A stretch of DNA of 56,488 bases from Verrucomicrobia bacterium LW23 (GTDB taxonomy: Bacteria > Verrucomicrobiota > Verrucomicrobiia > Methylacidiphilales > UBA1321), in contig QAZA01000020.1 of assembly GCA_003054695.1 (NCBI GenBank), positions 1 through 56,488 on the forward strand. Direction: 5' to 3'. A program made the translations under genes and the position numbers. Shown here piece after piece: positions 38,494-47,011 of this stretch; position 1 is the first letter of the stretch; every line of letters starts with the position of its first letter. A model generated the notes under the pieces. The model searched no databases, was not told the origin of the DNA, and saw nothing but the letters and a program-made list of their open reading frames with translations.

Positions 38494-40065
38494 ATGATGG
38501 AACGCGACCATTTGCCGCTGGATCGTAAGCTGCGCCAGGAGACGCTGTTTGCGCGGGAGCGTGTGTACCGCTTTGGCAAGGCGACACCGATGGAGCGGCT
38601 GGTGCTTCCCCCCGACCCGGCGTTTGCGAGCGAGCGCGACCCGGAGATATGGGTGAAGCGCGAGGATCTCTCCCCCGTCAAAAGCTACAAGTGGCGCGGC
38701 GCGTGCAACCGCATGGCGCTGCTCTCGGCGGAGGAGGCGGCGCGGGGCGTGGTGACGGCATCCGCCGGCAACCATGCGCAGGGCGTGGCGCTGGTGGCGA
38801 AGGCGCTGGGCATCCGGGCGCGCATTTACATGCCGCGCTCCACGCCCCGGGTTAAGCAAGGCGCGGTGCGGCAGCATGGCGGGGCGATGGTGGAGATCCG
38901 CCTTGTGGGCGACAGCTACGACGAGGCGGTGACGGCCGCGCGTGCCGACGAGCGGGAATCCGGCGCCGTGTATGTGCATGCCTACGACGACCTGCAGGTG
39001 ATGGCCGGGCAGGGGACCCTGGCGGACGAAGTGGTCCTCTCCGGGCACGGCCCGTTTGACGCCGCTTACCTGCAGATTGGCGGTGGCGGGATGGCGGCCG
39101 GCGTCTCCAACTGGCTCAAAACGTACTGGCCGGGCATTCATATTACGGGCGTGGAGGCGACCGGTCAGGCCAGCATGACGGCCGCCCTCGCCGCCGGTAT
39201 GCCGGTGGAGCTGCGCGAGGTGGATATCTTTTGCGACGGCACCGCCGTACGCAAGGCCGGGGCGCTGCCCTACCCCATCTGTGCGGAGAATCTGGACGCG
39301 ATGGAGCTGGTGACAAATGCCGAGGTAAGCGCCGCCATCCGCGTGCTGTGGGAGACGTTGCGCTGCGTCTCGGAGCCCTCCGGCGCCATGGGGCTGGCCG
39401 CGGTGCTGAAAAGCCGTGCCGCGCTGGCCGGCAAAAAGGTGCTCATCGTCATCTCCGGCGCCAATATCGACTTCCTGCAACTGGGCCTGATTGCCCAGGC
39501 GGAGGCGGCCGGCAGCACGGCCGCGCGCACGTTGCGCATCCACATCGCCGAGCGCGCGGGCACCATGCTGGCGCTGCTGGACTCCTGCTTTGCCGGCATC
39601 AACATTACGGACTTTCAGTACGGAAAGCATAGCGAGTCGGAGGCCGCCCCCGTCTTTACTGTAACGTCGGCGGATGCCACGTTGCTGGAGGCGCTGCCAG
39701 GCCGCCTGGACGCTGCCGGGTACGCGTGGGAGGACATCACCGGCGGCGTTGACGTGGCGTTTCGCGCCATTCCGCTGCGTGGGGATCTGCTGCGCCACCC
39801 CTCCTTCCTGCGGCTGGATTTTTATGAGCGGCCAGGCGCGCTGCACGATTTCCTGGGGCAGCAGATTCGCGGCCGAGCCAGCATCTGCTACTTTAACTAC
39901 CGGCAGTCGGGCGAGCGCGTGGGCCGCGCGCTTATCGGGCTGGATTTTCCAAGCGCCCAGGACTGCGAAGCGTTCATGGCATCGCTGCCGCCGGAGCACG
40001 GCGAGGGCTATCGCTCCTGCAAGGCGGTAGACGAAGCGACGCTGAAGCGGCTGGTTTCGGCGTAA
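38494..40065 (+). CDS. ilvA: Threonine ammonia-lyase (threonine dehydratase), biosynthetic
   Basis: PLP enzyme converting threonine to 2-oxobutanoate and ammonia, the first step of isoleucine synthesis. The PLP-binding lysine is in SYKWRGA (about K66); SAGNHAQGVAL and the phosphate-binding GGGGMAAG are present. Residues ~335-523 form the C-terminal regulatory region with two ACT-like repeats (RIHIAERAGTMLALLDSCF and LRLDFYERPGALHDFLG), so isoleucine feedback is expected. Length about 523, close to E. coli IlvA (514). The start is one of two adjacent ATGs (38494, 38497); the open frame to 38158 overlaps the previous gene and is not used. Confidence 0.95.
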   Translation: MMERDHLPLDRKLRQETLFARERVYRFGKATPMERLVLPPDPAFASERDPEIWVKREDLSPVKSYKWRGACNRMALLSAEEAARGVVTASAGNHAQGVALVAKALGIRARIYMPRSTPRVKQGAVRQHGGAMVEIRLVGDSYDEAVTAARADERESGAVYVHAYDDLQVMAGQGTLADEVVLSGHGPFDAAYLQIGGGGMAAGVSNWLKTYWPGIHITGVEATGQASMTAALAAGMPVELREVDIFCDGTAVRKAGALPYPICAENLDAMELVTNAEVSAAIRVLWETLRCVSEPSGAMGLAAVLKSRAALAGKKVLIVISGANIDFLQLGLIAQAEAAGSTAARTLRIHIAERAGTMLALLDSCFAGINITDFQYGKHSESEAAPVFTVTSADATLLEALPGRLDAAGYAWEDITGGVDVAFRAIPLRGDLLRHPSFLRLDFYERPGALHDFLGQQIRGRASICYFNYRQSGERVGRALIGLDFPSAQDCEAFMASLPPEHGEGYRSCKAVDEATLKRLVSA

Positions 40066-40140
40066 GACCTGTTCAGAGCCGCAGAGAATGCCTCGCACAT
40101 GCATTAAACGAGCGCGAGTGGAACCCCGGGCTATGGTAGG

Positions 40141-40197
40141 GAACGGCTCCGTCGTTCTCGGAGCGGGTTTATAACGCCGGGGACGGAAAGATCGCCA
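40141..40197 (+). repeat. Dispersed repeat copy, composite with hairpin fragment
   Basis: 40168-40197 is a 30-base copy (one mismatch) of the repeat at 261-290. 40141-40164 resembles the inner hairpin at 112-133 (AACGGCTCCG...CGTTCTCGGAGC). The two modules thus sit side by side here and near the window start, though in different order and orientation. It lies between ilvA and argJ, in a gap with no gene. Confidence 0.65.
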
Positions 40198-40300
40198 AGG
40201 CGGAAGAAAAGGGGCATCGCGAATTGCACGCCAGGATCTATCCATCCGCTCCGAGCCATCCGTGTTATCCGCGCTTAACTTTTCCCACTGGAAGCCGTGC

Positions 40301-41536
40301 CTACTCGCCTTTGTTCAGCTCCACGTACTTCTCCGTCAGATCGGTGGTGACGATGGAGTACTCGCCTTCGCCGAGGTGAAGCTGGATGGTGATGGTGAAG
40401 CTTTTCTTCTGCGCCACTTTGCGGATTTCCTCGAAGGGCGTTTTGCTGGGCTGTCCGTTGGCGACGGCGCAGATGCCGTCGTAATAGATGTCGACGAGTT
40501 CCTCGCGGATGCGGGCGTCGGAGTAGCCGATGGCGTCCATGAGGCGGCCCCAGTTGGGGTCCTCGCCGCACCAGCTGGTTTTGACGAGCAGGCTGCGGGC
40601 GACGCACAGGGTGGCGCTTTTGGCGTCGCGCATGGTTTTGGCGCCTTTTACGGCCACTTCGACAATTTTGGTGATGCCTTCGCCGTCTTCCACAATCATG
40701 CGGGCCAGCTTTTTCATCACGTACTGCAGCGCTTTCTGAAAAGTCTCCAGCTGCGGGTGATCGGTGGCAAGCGGGGTGTTGCCGGCCTGCCCGTTGGCCA
40801 GGACGATGACGGTATCGTTGGTGGAGGTGTCGCCGTCGATGGAGATGCGGTTGAAGGTGTTATCCACCGCGGTGCTGACGCAGCCGCGCAGGGTGGCCTT
40901 GTCGATCGCCGCATCGGTGGTGATGAAGCTGAGCATCGTCGCCATTTTGGGGTGGATCATGCCTGCGCCTTTGGCGATGCCGGCGATGGTGATGGTGGCG
41001 CCGTCCGCCTCAAACTGCACGGCCAGCTCCTTGGGAAAGGTGTCGGTCGTCATGATGGCTTCGGCGGCCGTGTGGCCGTCGGTGCCCAGGATGGAGGCGG
41101 CATAGGTGATGGCCTTGCGCACTTTGTCCATGGGCAGCTGTACGCCGATGCGGCCGGTGGAGCATACCAGCATTTCGCGCTCCTCCGCGCCGATGGCTTT
41201 GGCGGCGAATCTGGCCATCTCCTTGGCGTTCTCCAGCCCCTCTAAACCCGTGCAGGCGTTGGCGTTACCGGCGTTGACAATAACGCCGCGCATTTTGCCG
41301 GCGCGCTGCATGCGGCGCAGACAGACGCGGACGGGCGCGGCTTTGACCTGGTTGGTGGTAAAGGTGGCGGCCACCTCGGCGGGTACGTCGCTGACGATAA
41401 GGGCCACATCCTTGCGGCCGCCGCCGTATTTGATGTCGCCGCACACGGCGCCGACGCGAAAGCCGCGGGGCGAGGTGAGTGTGCCTTTGTCCAGAATGCG
41501 GAAGGGAAGGGGAGCGGAGGAGTCGGAAGTCGTCAT
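40301..41536 (-). CDS. argJ: Bifunctional glutamate N-acetyltransferase / ornithine acetyltransferase
   Basis: Recycles acetyl from N-acetylornithine to glutamate in arginine synthesis. The Thr-nucleophile self-cleavage motif is AIMTTDTFPK (about residues 160-169), with the nucleophile at one of the two Thr residues. VIVNAGNANACTG and CSTGRIGVQLP upstream, and KGAGMIHPKMATML downstream, are family hallmarks. The length of 411 is usual. It is 111 bases downstream of argC on the same strand, an arg operon fragment. Confidence 0.95.
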   Translation of the reverse strand: MTTSDSSAPLPFRILDKGTLTSPRGFRVGAVCGDIKYGGGRKDVALIVSDVPAEVAATFTTNQVKAAPVRVCLRRMQRAGKMRGVIVNAGNANACTGLEGLENAKEMARFAAKAIGAEEREMLVCSTGRIGVQLPMDKVRKAITYAASILGTDGHTAAEAIMTTDTFPKELAVQFEADGATITIAGIAKGAGMIHPKMATMLSFITTDAAIDKATLRGCVSTAVDNTFNRISIDGDTSTNDTVIVLANGQAGNTPLATDHPQLETFQKALQYVMKKLARMIVEDGEGITKIVEVAVKGAKTMRDAKSATLCVARSLLVKTSWCGEDPNWGRLMDAIGYSDARIREELVDIYYDGICAVANGQPSKTPFEEIRKVAQKKSFTITIQLHLGEGEYSIVTTDLTEKYVELNKGE

Positions 41537-41556
41537 GAGAGTCGGGAAGGGAATGA

Positions 41557-41592
41557 TTTAGCCACGAAGCACACGAAAAACACGAAAATTTA
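41557..41592. repeat. CACGAA/CACACGA repeat phrase
   Basis: GCCACGAAGCACACGAAAAA and the following bases lie between argC and argJ. They share units with the intergenic repeats at 14624-14712 and 48770-48806. No coding use is seen. Confidence 0.5.
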
Positions 41593-41647
41593 CGGAGGGG
41601 AGCAATATGGGGGGAGAGAGTGCCTCGAGTCGGCGGCGGGGGCCGGA

Positions 41648-42700
41648 TCAAAGATCGAGCCCCTCGCTCTCCGGGAAGCCAAAGCGGATGTTCATCGCCT
41701 GCACGGCCTGGCTGCTGGCGCCCTTGCTGAGGTTGTCCAGCGCGGAGAGCAGGATCAGCCGGTCGGTGCGGGGGTCCACCTGCGCGGCGATTTCGCAGAC
41801 GTTGGTACGCGCGATGTTTTTTACCTCGGGCACCTGGCCGACGGGGAGCACGCGCACAAAGGGCTCGTTGCCATACGTTTTGGCGTAAAGCGCCGTCACG
41901 TCCGCAGCCGTAGCGCCGGGCACCTTCAGCCTGGCCGTAATGGTGCTGAGCATGCCGCGATGCAGCGGGATAAGGTGGGGGATAAACGTGACGGTAACGC
42001 GTGTGCCGGCGGCGGTGGCCAGCTCTTGCTCTATCTCGCTAAGGTGGCGGTGTTTAGGCACGCTGTAGGCGCGCATGTTCTCGTTGATCTCGCAGTACAG
42101 CAGGGAGATCTCCGCCTTTTTGCCCGCGCCGCTGGCGCCGCTGAGGCTGTTGATGACGATGGAGTGCGGATCGATCAGCCCGGCGCGCAGGGCGGGTACC
42201 AGGGGCAGCAGTATGCTTGTGGGGTAACAGCCGGGGCAGGCCAGCAGGTCGTACTGGGGGATCTCCGCGCGGTGCAGCTCGGGCTGGGCGTAGATGGCCT
42301 TGGACAGGAGCTCGGGCGCGGGGTGGTCGTGGCCGTAAAACTCCTTGTACACCTCGGCGTTGCGAAGGCGGAAGTCCGCGCTGAGATCCACCACTACCTT
42401 GCCGGCGGCGCGCAGCGGCACGGCGTACTCGGCGGCTACGCCATGGGGCAGGGCCAGAAAGACAACGCCGATGTCCTTGCGCGCGACCAGATCGGCGGGC
42501 TGGATGTCCTCAAACTTCAGCTCCCGCACCCGGGCCGGCGTTCCCGGCACGATCTCGCCCAGAGTTTTACCCGCGCTGCGGCGGCTGGCCACGGCAACAA
42601 GCTCAAGCCGGGGGTGGCGCGCAAGCAGGCGCACCAACTCCTCTCCGGAGTAACCGGAGGCGCCGACAATGGCGGCGCGAAGCAGCGGAGTATCAGTCAT
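41648..42700 (-). CDS. argC: N-acetyl-gamma-glutamyl-phosphate reductase
   Basis: NADPH-dependent reductase of arginine synthesis, making N-acetylglutamate semialdehyde. The N-terminal GASGYSGEELVRLL nucleotide-binding motif and the catalytic Cys in LACPGCYPTS (about C158) are present, and PHLIPLHRGMLSTI is the family's later block. About 350 residues. ATG 42700 is preferred; the frame opens to 42739 only through a TTG and an unconserved stretch. It is followed by argJ. Confidence 0.95.
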   Translation of the reverse strand: MTDTPLLRAAIVGASGYSGEELVRLLARHPRLELVAVASRRSAGKTLGEIVPGTPARVRELKFEDIQPADLVARKDIGVVFLALPHGVAAEYAVPLRAAGKVVVDLSADFRLRNAEVYKEFYGHDHPAPELLSKAIYAQPELHRAEIPQYDLLACPGCYPTSILLPLVPALRAGLIDPHSIVINSLSGASGAGKKAEISLLYCEINENMRAYSVPKHRHLSEIEQELATAAGTRVTVTFIPHLIPLHRGMLSTITARLKVPGATAADVTALYAKTYGNEPFVRVLPVGQVPEVKNIARTNVCEIAAQVDPRTDRLILLSALDNLSKGASSQAVQAMNIRFGFPESEGLDL

Positions 42701-42966
42701 GGCGGGTAGGGAAGGGGAGGGGTTGAGGTGGTGGGACAAAGGATAAAAGGATACGGAATCCCCACCATTTGGAAAGCACGGAGATGGAATGCGACGTTAA
42801 TTTCACATGGCGGCGGCGGCATGGAAACGGGCTGCGGACCGAGGCGGAGCAAACAGCACGGCGTCATCCACTTGTATCCTGCTTGCAACAGGGCGGCGCT
42901 TGATGGGGCGGGGCGGCGTGTGGTAGCCTGCCTGCAGGTTGTTTCAACAGTCCGCGAGGGGCGGAT

Positions 42967-44037
42967 GTGCTTATGGTTACCTACAAATCCCGGATCAAGA
43001 AGGCCCCCCCGTGGGCGGGTTACCTGGCGCTGAGCCTGTTCGGCCTGTTCTGGACGAGCTTTGTCGTTGTTTCGGACGTGGTTGTGGTGGGCAAAATCTA
43101 TCGCCAGCTGCGCACCTACGGTTTCAGCCCTGTCCCGGCCACGGTGCTTTCCAACGAGGTGGGATTCAAAAACACGAGTGATGGCACGAGCTACTTCCCC
43201 AAAATCCGGTACGCCTACACGGTGAATAATCAGCCCTTTACGGGCGATGTCGTGCGCCATACGGTCGTCAGCACGGAGAGCAAAAACGCGCGCCAGCGGG
43301 TGCATGACTTCGTGAAGGCGTACCCGCGGGAATCCACCATCATCGCCTTTTACGATCCCGCCAACCCCGCTGATGCGGTGGTGATGCAGGGGCTTACGGG
43401 TTCCGATCTGTTCATTTTGCTTTTCCTCATGCCCTTTAATATGGTCATGCTGGCCTTTGTATGGCTGGCGTGGAGCCTGCTTTACAAGGCTCGCCAGCCG
43501 CTCGGCGGGCTACCTCATCACGTTGGGCCGCATGGCTTTATGGTGGGTGTAGGCAGGCGTGGCGCATTTGCCTCCGGGGCGGTGACGCTGGGGCTGGTGT
43601 CGTTTCTGGCCATCTTTGGCGTCGGCTTCAGCAGCGGGTTCGATCCCTCGCTCAACACCATGCTGGGCGTGTGGGGCGTTGTGCTAAGCCTCACCCTCGC
43701 CAGCGCCGGCTACGCGGTGTACCTGGACTACACCGGCGTATACGACCTGGAGGCCGACTACCTGCACCAGACGCTCATCATCCCCGCCACCAAACAAAGC
43801 CCCGCCCGCCGCACCTTCGCGCTCCACGATCCGCAGAGCGTCATCCTCCGCACGGTGCACTCGTACGACAGCGACAACGACAAAACCACCAGCTACAACG
43901 TGGAGTTCCGAATGCACGAGACCGCCGAAACGGTCCTGGTTGGCAACATCACCATGGAGGAAACCGCCGAAGCCCTGGCCCGCTGGCTGGCCGACCACAT
44001 GCGCCTGCCCCTGGAGGAGACACGGCCCGTGGCGTGA
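42967..44037 (+). CDS. DUF3592 membrane protein
   Basis: 356 residues from GTG 42967, or from ATG 42973. Hydrophobic segments are at about residues 17-45 (GYLALSLFGLFWTSFVVVSDVVVV), 147-170 (LFILLFLMPFNMVMLAFVWLAW), 200-222 and 230-252. Between the first two lies a DUF3592-type domain (ATVLSNEVGF...FPKIRYAYTVNNQPFTGDVV and YDPANPADAVV). The C-terminal soluble part is beta-rich. The family function is unknown. It is convergent with the higA gene, with a 22-base inverted repeat between them. Confidence 0.75.
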   Translation: MLMVTYKSRIKKAPPWAGYLALSLFGLFWTSFVVVSDVVVVGKIYRQLRTYGFSPVPATVLSNEVGFKNTSDGTSYFPKIRYAYTVNNQPFTGDVVRHTVVSTESKNARQRVHDFVKAYPRESTIIAFYDPANPADAVVMQGLTGSDLFILLFLMPFNMVMLAFVWLAWSLLYKARQPLGGLPHHVGPHGFMVGVGRRGAFASGAVTLGLVSFLAIFGVGFSSGFDPSLNTMLGVWGVVLSLTLASAGYAVYLDYTGVYDLEADYLHQTLIIPATKQSPARRTFALHDPQSVILRTVHSYDSDNDKTTSYNVEFRMHETAETVLVGNITMEETAEALARWLADHMRLPLEETRPVA

Positions 44038-44076
44038 GAGGTGAAGGACAGGGTGGAGGCGGTGACTTGGAGCGGT

Positions 44077-44155
44077 TTCAATACGAGTGTAGACATGATA
44101 CTATCTGAAGCGCCTGTGGCGTTTGAGAGGGTCTCGTGTCTACACGCGAATTGAA
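44077..44155. terminator. Inverted repeat between convergent genes, possible bidirectional terminator
   Basis: 44077-44098 and 44134-44155 are reverse complements over 22 bases with three mismatches. The inner part contains AAGCGCC...GGCGTTT, a second small stem. It lies 40 bases after the DUF3592 gene and 12 bases beyond the higA stop. It may terminate both transcripts, or be a separate repeat. No long T-run is present. Confidence 0.45.
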
Positions 44156-44166
44156 AATGCCTGGCC

Positions 44167-44505
44167 TCACGCTCCAGCCGCGGCTTTAGCCTTCTTGCGG
44201 CGTATCGACACGAACCGGATTTCAACGCGATGATTAAGCGCGGCCGCAATGCGATTCAGCATGGCGAGCGAGTGGCCCTCGTAGTCAGCGTCCTCCAGCC
44301 TGCAGATAACGGATGCGGTTGTACACACAAGCCTGGCCAGCTGGCGCTGCGTTAACCCCGCTTTGGTCCGCAACGCGTAGATCTTGCGAGCAACCTCGTC
44401 ATCGGCCCGCATTTGCTCGAGCTCGGCAATCGCCTCTGGTTTGCCTTCAAAGAATTCCTTCCAGATGATTTCCGTCGCGCTGGTAATCACTTTGCCAGTT
44501 TTCAT
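44167..44505 (-). CDS. higA: HigA-type antitoxin, XRE family
   Basis: 112 residues. The helix-turn-helix is KIYALRTKAGLTQRQLARLVCTTASVICRLEDADYEGHSLAML, preceded by a toxin-contacting N-terminus (EFFEGKPEAIAELEQMRADDE). The ATG at 44505 has GGAGG 9 bases ahead; the frame extends to 44574 but is not conserved. It binds the HigB toxin and the operon promoter in known systems. The tail is Lys/Ala-rich. Confidence 0.85.
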   Translation of the reverse strand: MKTGKVITSATEIIWKEFFEGKPEAIAELEQMRADDEVARKIYALRTKAGLTQRQLARLVCTTASVICRLEDADYEGHSLAMLNRIAAALNHRVEIRFVSIRRKKAKAAAGA

Positions 44506-44579
44506 TCTACGTTTCCTCCATTCTACTAAAGGTATATCTGTCAGGGTCCTTCTCAAAAAGTAACCGTCTTGCAACAGCC

Positions 44580-44885
44580 TTATCGATTTCTTTGGGGGGG
44601 AACCTCGCTCTCCTTTACAATTCCGTGTGATAGCACTGCCGCAACTTCTCCGTGGAAAAAGTAAAGAATTCGGTAGTTTACCCCTTGAAAGCCAATTCTG
44701 AGCTCATAAATCTTGTCTCTCAGGAAATCGGCTTCCGGCCGGCGTAGTTCGTGGCCTTCTGCTTCCAGCCTGTCGATGCGCAGACCACACTTTGTGCGTA
44801 CTTTACTTGGCAGTACTCGAAGCCAGTCCAGCACGGGAACGGAGCCGTCTTTATCCCGGAAAAAGACAACCGTGGTTCGAGGCAT
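44580..44885 (-). CDS. higB: HigB-type toxin, RelE superfamily (phage Gp49-like)
   Basis: 101 residues. VPVLDWLRVLPSKVRTKCGLRIDRL, FLRDKIYELRIGFQGVNYRILYFFHGEVAAVLSHGIVKES and the basic end match Gp49-like HigB toxins, which cleave mRNA on the ribosome. Toxin precedes antitoxin, the higBA order that distinguishes this type from relBE. Its start is 57 bases downstream of the kinase stop on the same strand. Confidence 0.85.
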   Translation of the reverse strand: MPRTTVVFFRDKDGSVPVLDWLRVLPSKVRTKCGLRIDRLEAEGHELRRPEADFLRDKIYELRIGFQGVNYRILYFFHGEVAAVLSHGIVKESEVPPQRNR

Positions 44886-44942
44886 AGCTTGTGCGCTGGG
44901 TGCTCAGGGGATGTTCGCGTATTTGCGAACAAAAGTCAACGG

Positions 44943-46352
44943 TTACTCCGCCGTCACCTCCGACTCCTGGTCAACTTCGGCCTCGGACTCCGCCTCCGCA
45001 GTCACGGATATCGGAAACCTCAGCACAATGGCCGTCCACTTGCCAAACTCGCTCTCCGCGCTTACGGTGCCGCCGTGGATTTGCACGATGTGTTTGACGA
45101 TGCTCAGGCCCAGGCCGGTGCCGCCGAGTTCGCGGCTGCGCGCTTTGTCCACGCGGTAAAAGCGCTCAAAGATGCGGCCCAGCTCGTTGGCCGGGATGCC
45201 TACCCCGTTGTCGCGCACACGGATGACGATGTGCTCCTCCTCGCGTGCGGCGCTTATGGAGAAGGCGCGGGGTGGCTTGGAGTAGGTGAGCGCGTTCTCC
45301 AGCAGGTTAAACATCACCTGCTCCATGCGCAGCGGATCCACCTCCAGCGGCGGCAGGTTCTCCTCCAGCGCCGTGGTAATCGTCACCTCGCGCGCCTCCT
45401 TTTTGGCCTGAAAATCGGCCACCACCTGCTTAATGAACGACGTCAGGTTAATCGCCACCGTGGCCGGCTGTATGCGGCCCGACTCCAGCCGCGCCAGCAT
45501 AAGCAGGTCGTCCACCAGCCGGTTCAGGCGGTTGGAGTGCCGCTGCATGGTGCGCAGGATGCGGTGCACCTGGTCCGGCTCCAGGTCGGGATTCTCCAGC
45601 AGCGTCTCCAGGTAGCCGCTGAAGATGGAGAGCGGTGTGCGCAGCTCGTGCGAGACATTGGCGACAAACTCCTTGCGAACACCCTCCAGCTCCAGCAGCC
45701 GCGAGACATCGTGGAACACCACCACCACGCCATTGACATTGCCGGCCTGATCGCGAATCGGCACGGCGCGAATCTCCAGCTGCATCGATTTGGCGGTTGT
45801 CGGATCAAACTGCAGGCTCACGCGGCGGGTTACCGGAAGGCCTGTGCGTAGCGTCTGCATCACCAGCAGCTCCACCGTCGCTTCGCGAATCGCCTCCAGC
45901 ACCGTCTTGTGCAGCGGGCTCTTCTCCAGGCGGAAGAGATCCATAAACTCCCGGTTGGCCAGGCGGATGACGTGCCGCTCGTCCACCACCATCACGCTCT
46001 CGGCAATGGTGCCCAAAATCGCGTTGAGATTAAAGTCCGCCTCGGAGTACAGCTGCGACACGCGCCGGCTGCGCCTGTGGATCTCCTCCAGGTGCGTGGA
46101 GATGCGATCGAACCAGGGCGGGCCGGTGACCAGAAAGCTGCCGGGATTGCGATTCGCGACGATATCTTCCACAATACGTTCCAGCTGCTGGGAGGGGCGC
46201 TTCCAACGGGAGTGCCACGCGCCGTAGGCGGTGCTCAGGCATAGCACGATCCCCAATGCGATAAGGGCGTAAAACATTGGGGGTTGATCGTAGAACTTTT
46301 GAGGGCGCTCGCCAAGCTTGACATATGTATTGTCGTAACAATTTCTGCTCAT
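44943..46352 (-). CDS. Sensor histidine kinase, PhoR-like
   Basis: 469 residues. There is one transmembrane helix (MFYALIALGIVLCLSTAYGAW, ~26-46) and a PAS-like domain (ILGTIAESVMVVDERHVIRLANREFMDLF). The H-box FVANVSHELRTPLS has H235, and the ATPase motifs include VMFNLLENALTYS, RDNGVGIPANEL and GGTGLGLSIVKHIVQIHGG. This layout is typical of PhoR, the phosphate-limitation kinase. No response regulator is adjacent on its strand. ATG 46277 just before the membrane helix is an alternative start. The acidic C-terminal tail is unusual. Confidence 0.85.
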   Translation of the reverse strand: MSRNCYDNTYVKLGERPQKFYDQPPMFYALIALGIVLCLSTAYGAWHSRWKRPSQQLERIVEDIVANRNPGSFLVTGPPWFDRISTHLEEIHRRSRRVSQLYSEADFNLNAILGTIAESVMVVDERHVIRLANREFMDLFRLEKSPLHKTVLEAIREATVELLVMQTLRTGLPVTRRVSLQFDPTTAKSMQLEIRAVPIRDQAGNVNGVVVVFHDVSRLLELEGVRKEFVANVSHELRTPLSIFSGYLETLLENPDLEPDQVHRILRTMQRHSNRLNRLVDDLLMLARLESGRIQPATVAINLTSFIKQVVADFQAKKEAREVTITTALEENLPPLEVDPLRMEQVMFNLLENALTYSKPPRAFSISAAREEEHIVIRVRDNGVGIPANELGRIFERFYRVDKARSRELGGTGLGLSIVKHIVQIHGGTVSAESEFGKWTAIVLRFPISVTAEAESEAEVDQESEVTAE

Positions 46353-46407
46353 CGTGCCGATAGAGGGAAGACCGGCATAAAATTCCCTCGGGAATCGTCA
46401 CGCGACT

Positions 46408-46420
46408 TGTAATATTTACA
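46408..46420. promoter_or_regulatory. Palindrome TGTAATATTTACA between histidine kinase and cheD
   Basis: A 5-bp inverted repeat (TGTAA / TTACA) with three central bases in the divergent promoter region. It shares TTGTAA and ATTTACACT with the site around 5772, differing only in spacer length. It may be an operator. Evidence is weak. Confidence 0.3.
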
Positions 46421-46456
46421 CTCGTTGCTACAGTATCGCTTTCATCAGTCTCCCCC

Positions 46457-47011
46457 ATGCACAGCCCTCCGCCTCGTCCCTCTTCATCATCCTCGCACCC
46501 ATTCTTTCCCCGCGTAGGGGAGAGCCCTCGCAAAAGGCTTGTAGTAGGCGTCGCGGATATGGTGGCCACTAACGATGTGACGGCGGAGATCGTCACCTAT
46601 TCGCTCGGCTCATGCATCGCTGTAACGATGTACGATCCGGTAAAGAAAGTCGGCGGCATGCTCCATGCCATGCTCCCCAGCTCCGCGGAGCTGAAGCAGC
46701 CGACCCGGCAGTCCCCCTACATCTTTGTAGATGTGGGCATTCCCGCCCTTATCCGCACCGTGCGCGGCTTTGGCGCGCGCCTGGCCCAGCTGGAGGTAAA
46801 AGCGGCGGGCGGCGCGCTTATCATGAACGACGACAGCATGTTCAGCATCGGCGCCCGCAACTGCGAGGCGCTGCGAAAGGCGCTGGAAAAGGAGGGCCTG
46901 CAACTGGCCGCCGAGCGCCTGGGCGGCCGAATCTCCCGCAGCATGCGGCTCGATATCGCCGAAGGCAAAGCCAGCATTCTGACGCCCGGCTGCCCCACGG
47001 AGGTGCTGTGA
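46457..47011 (+). CDS. cheD: Chemoreceptor glutamine deamidase CheD
   Basis: 184 residues. The catalytic Cys is C53 in YSLGSCIAVTMYD and the His is H70 in GGMLHAMLP, the CheD pattern. It deamidates receptor glutamines and in some species activates CheC. The N-terminal ~25 residues are Pro/Ser-rich and probably not part of the fold. Its last base is the first base of cheB (TGATG), so the two are coupled. Confidence 0.9.
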   Translation: MHSPPPRPSSSSSHPFFPRVGESPRKRLVVGVADMVATNDVTAEIVTYSLGSCIAVTMYDPVKKVGGMLHAMLPSSAELKQPTRQSPYIFVDVGIPALIRTVRGFGARLAQLEVKAAGGALIMNDDSMFSIGARNCEALRKALEKEGLQLAAERLGGRISRSMRLDIAEGKASILTPGCPTEVL

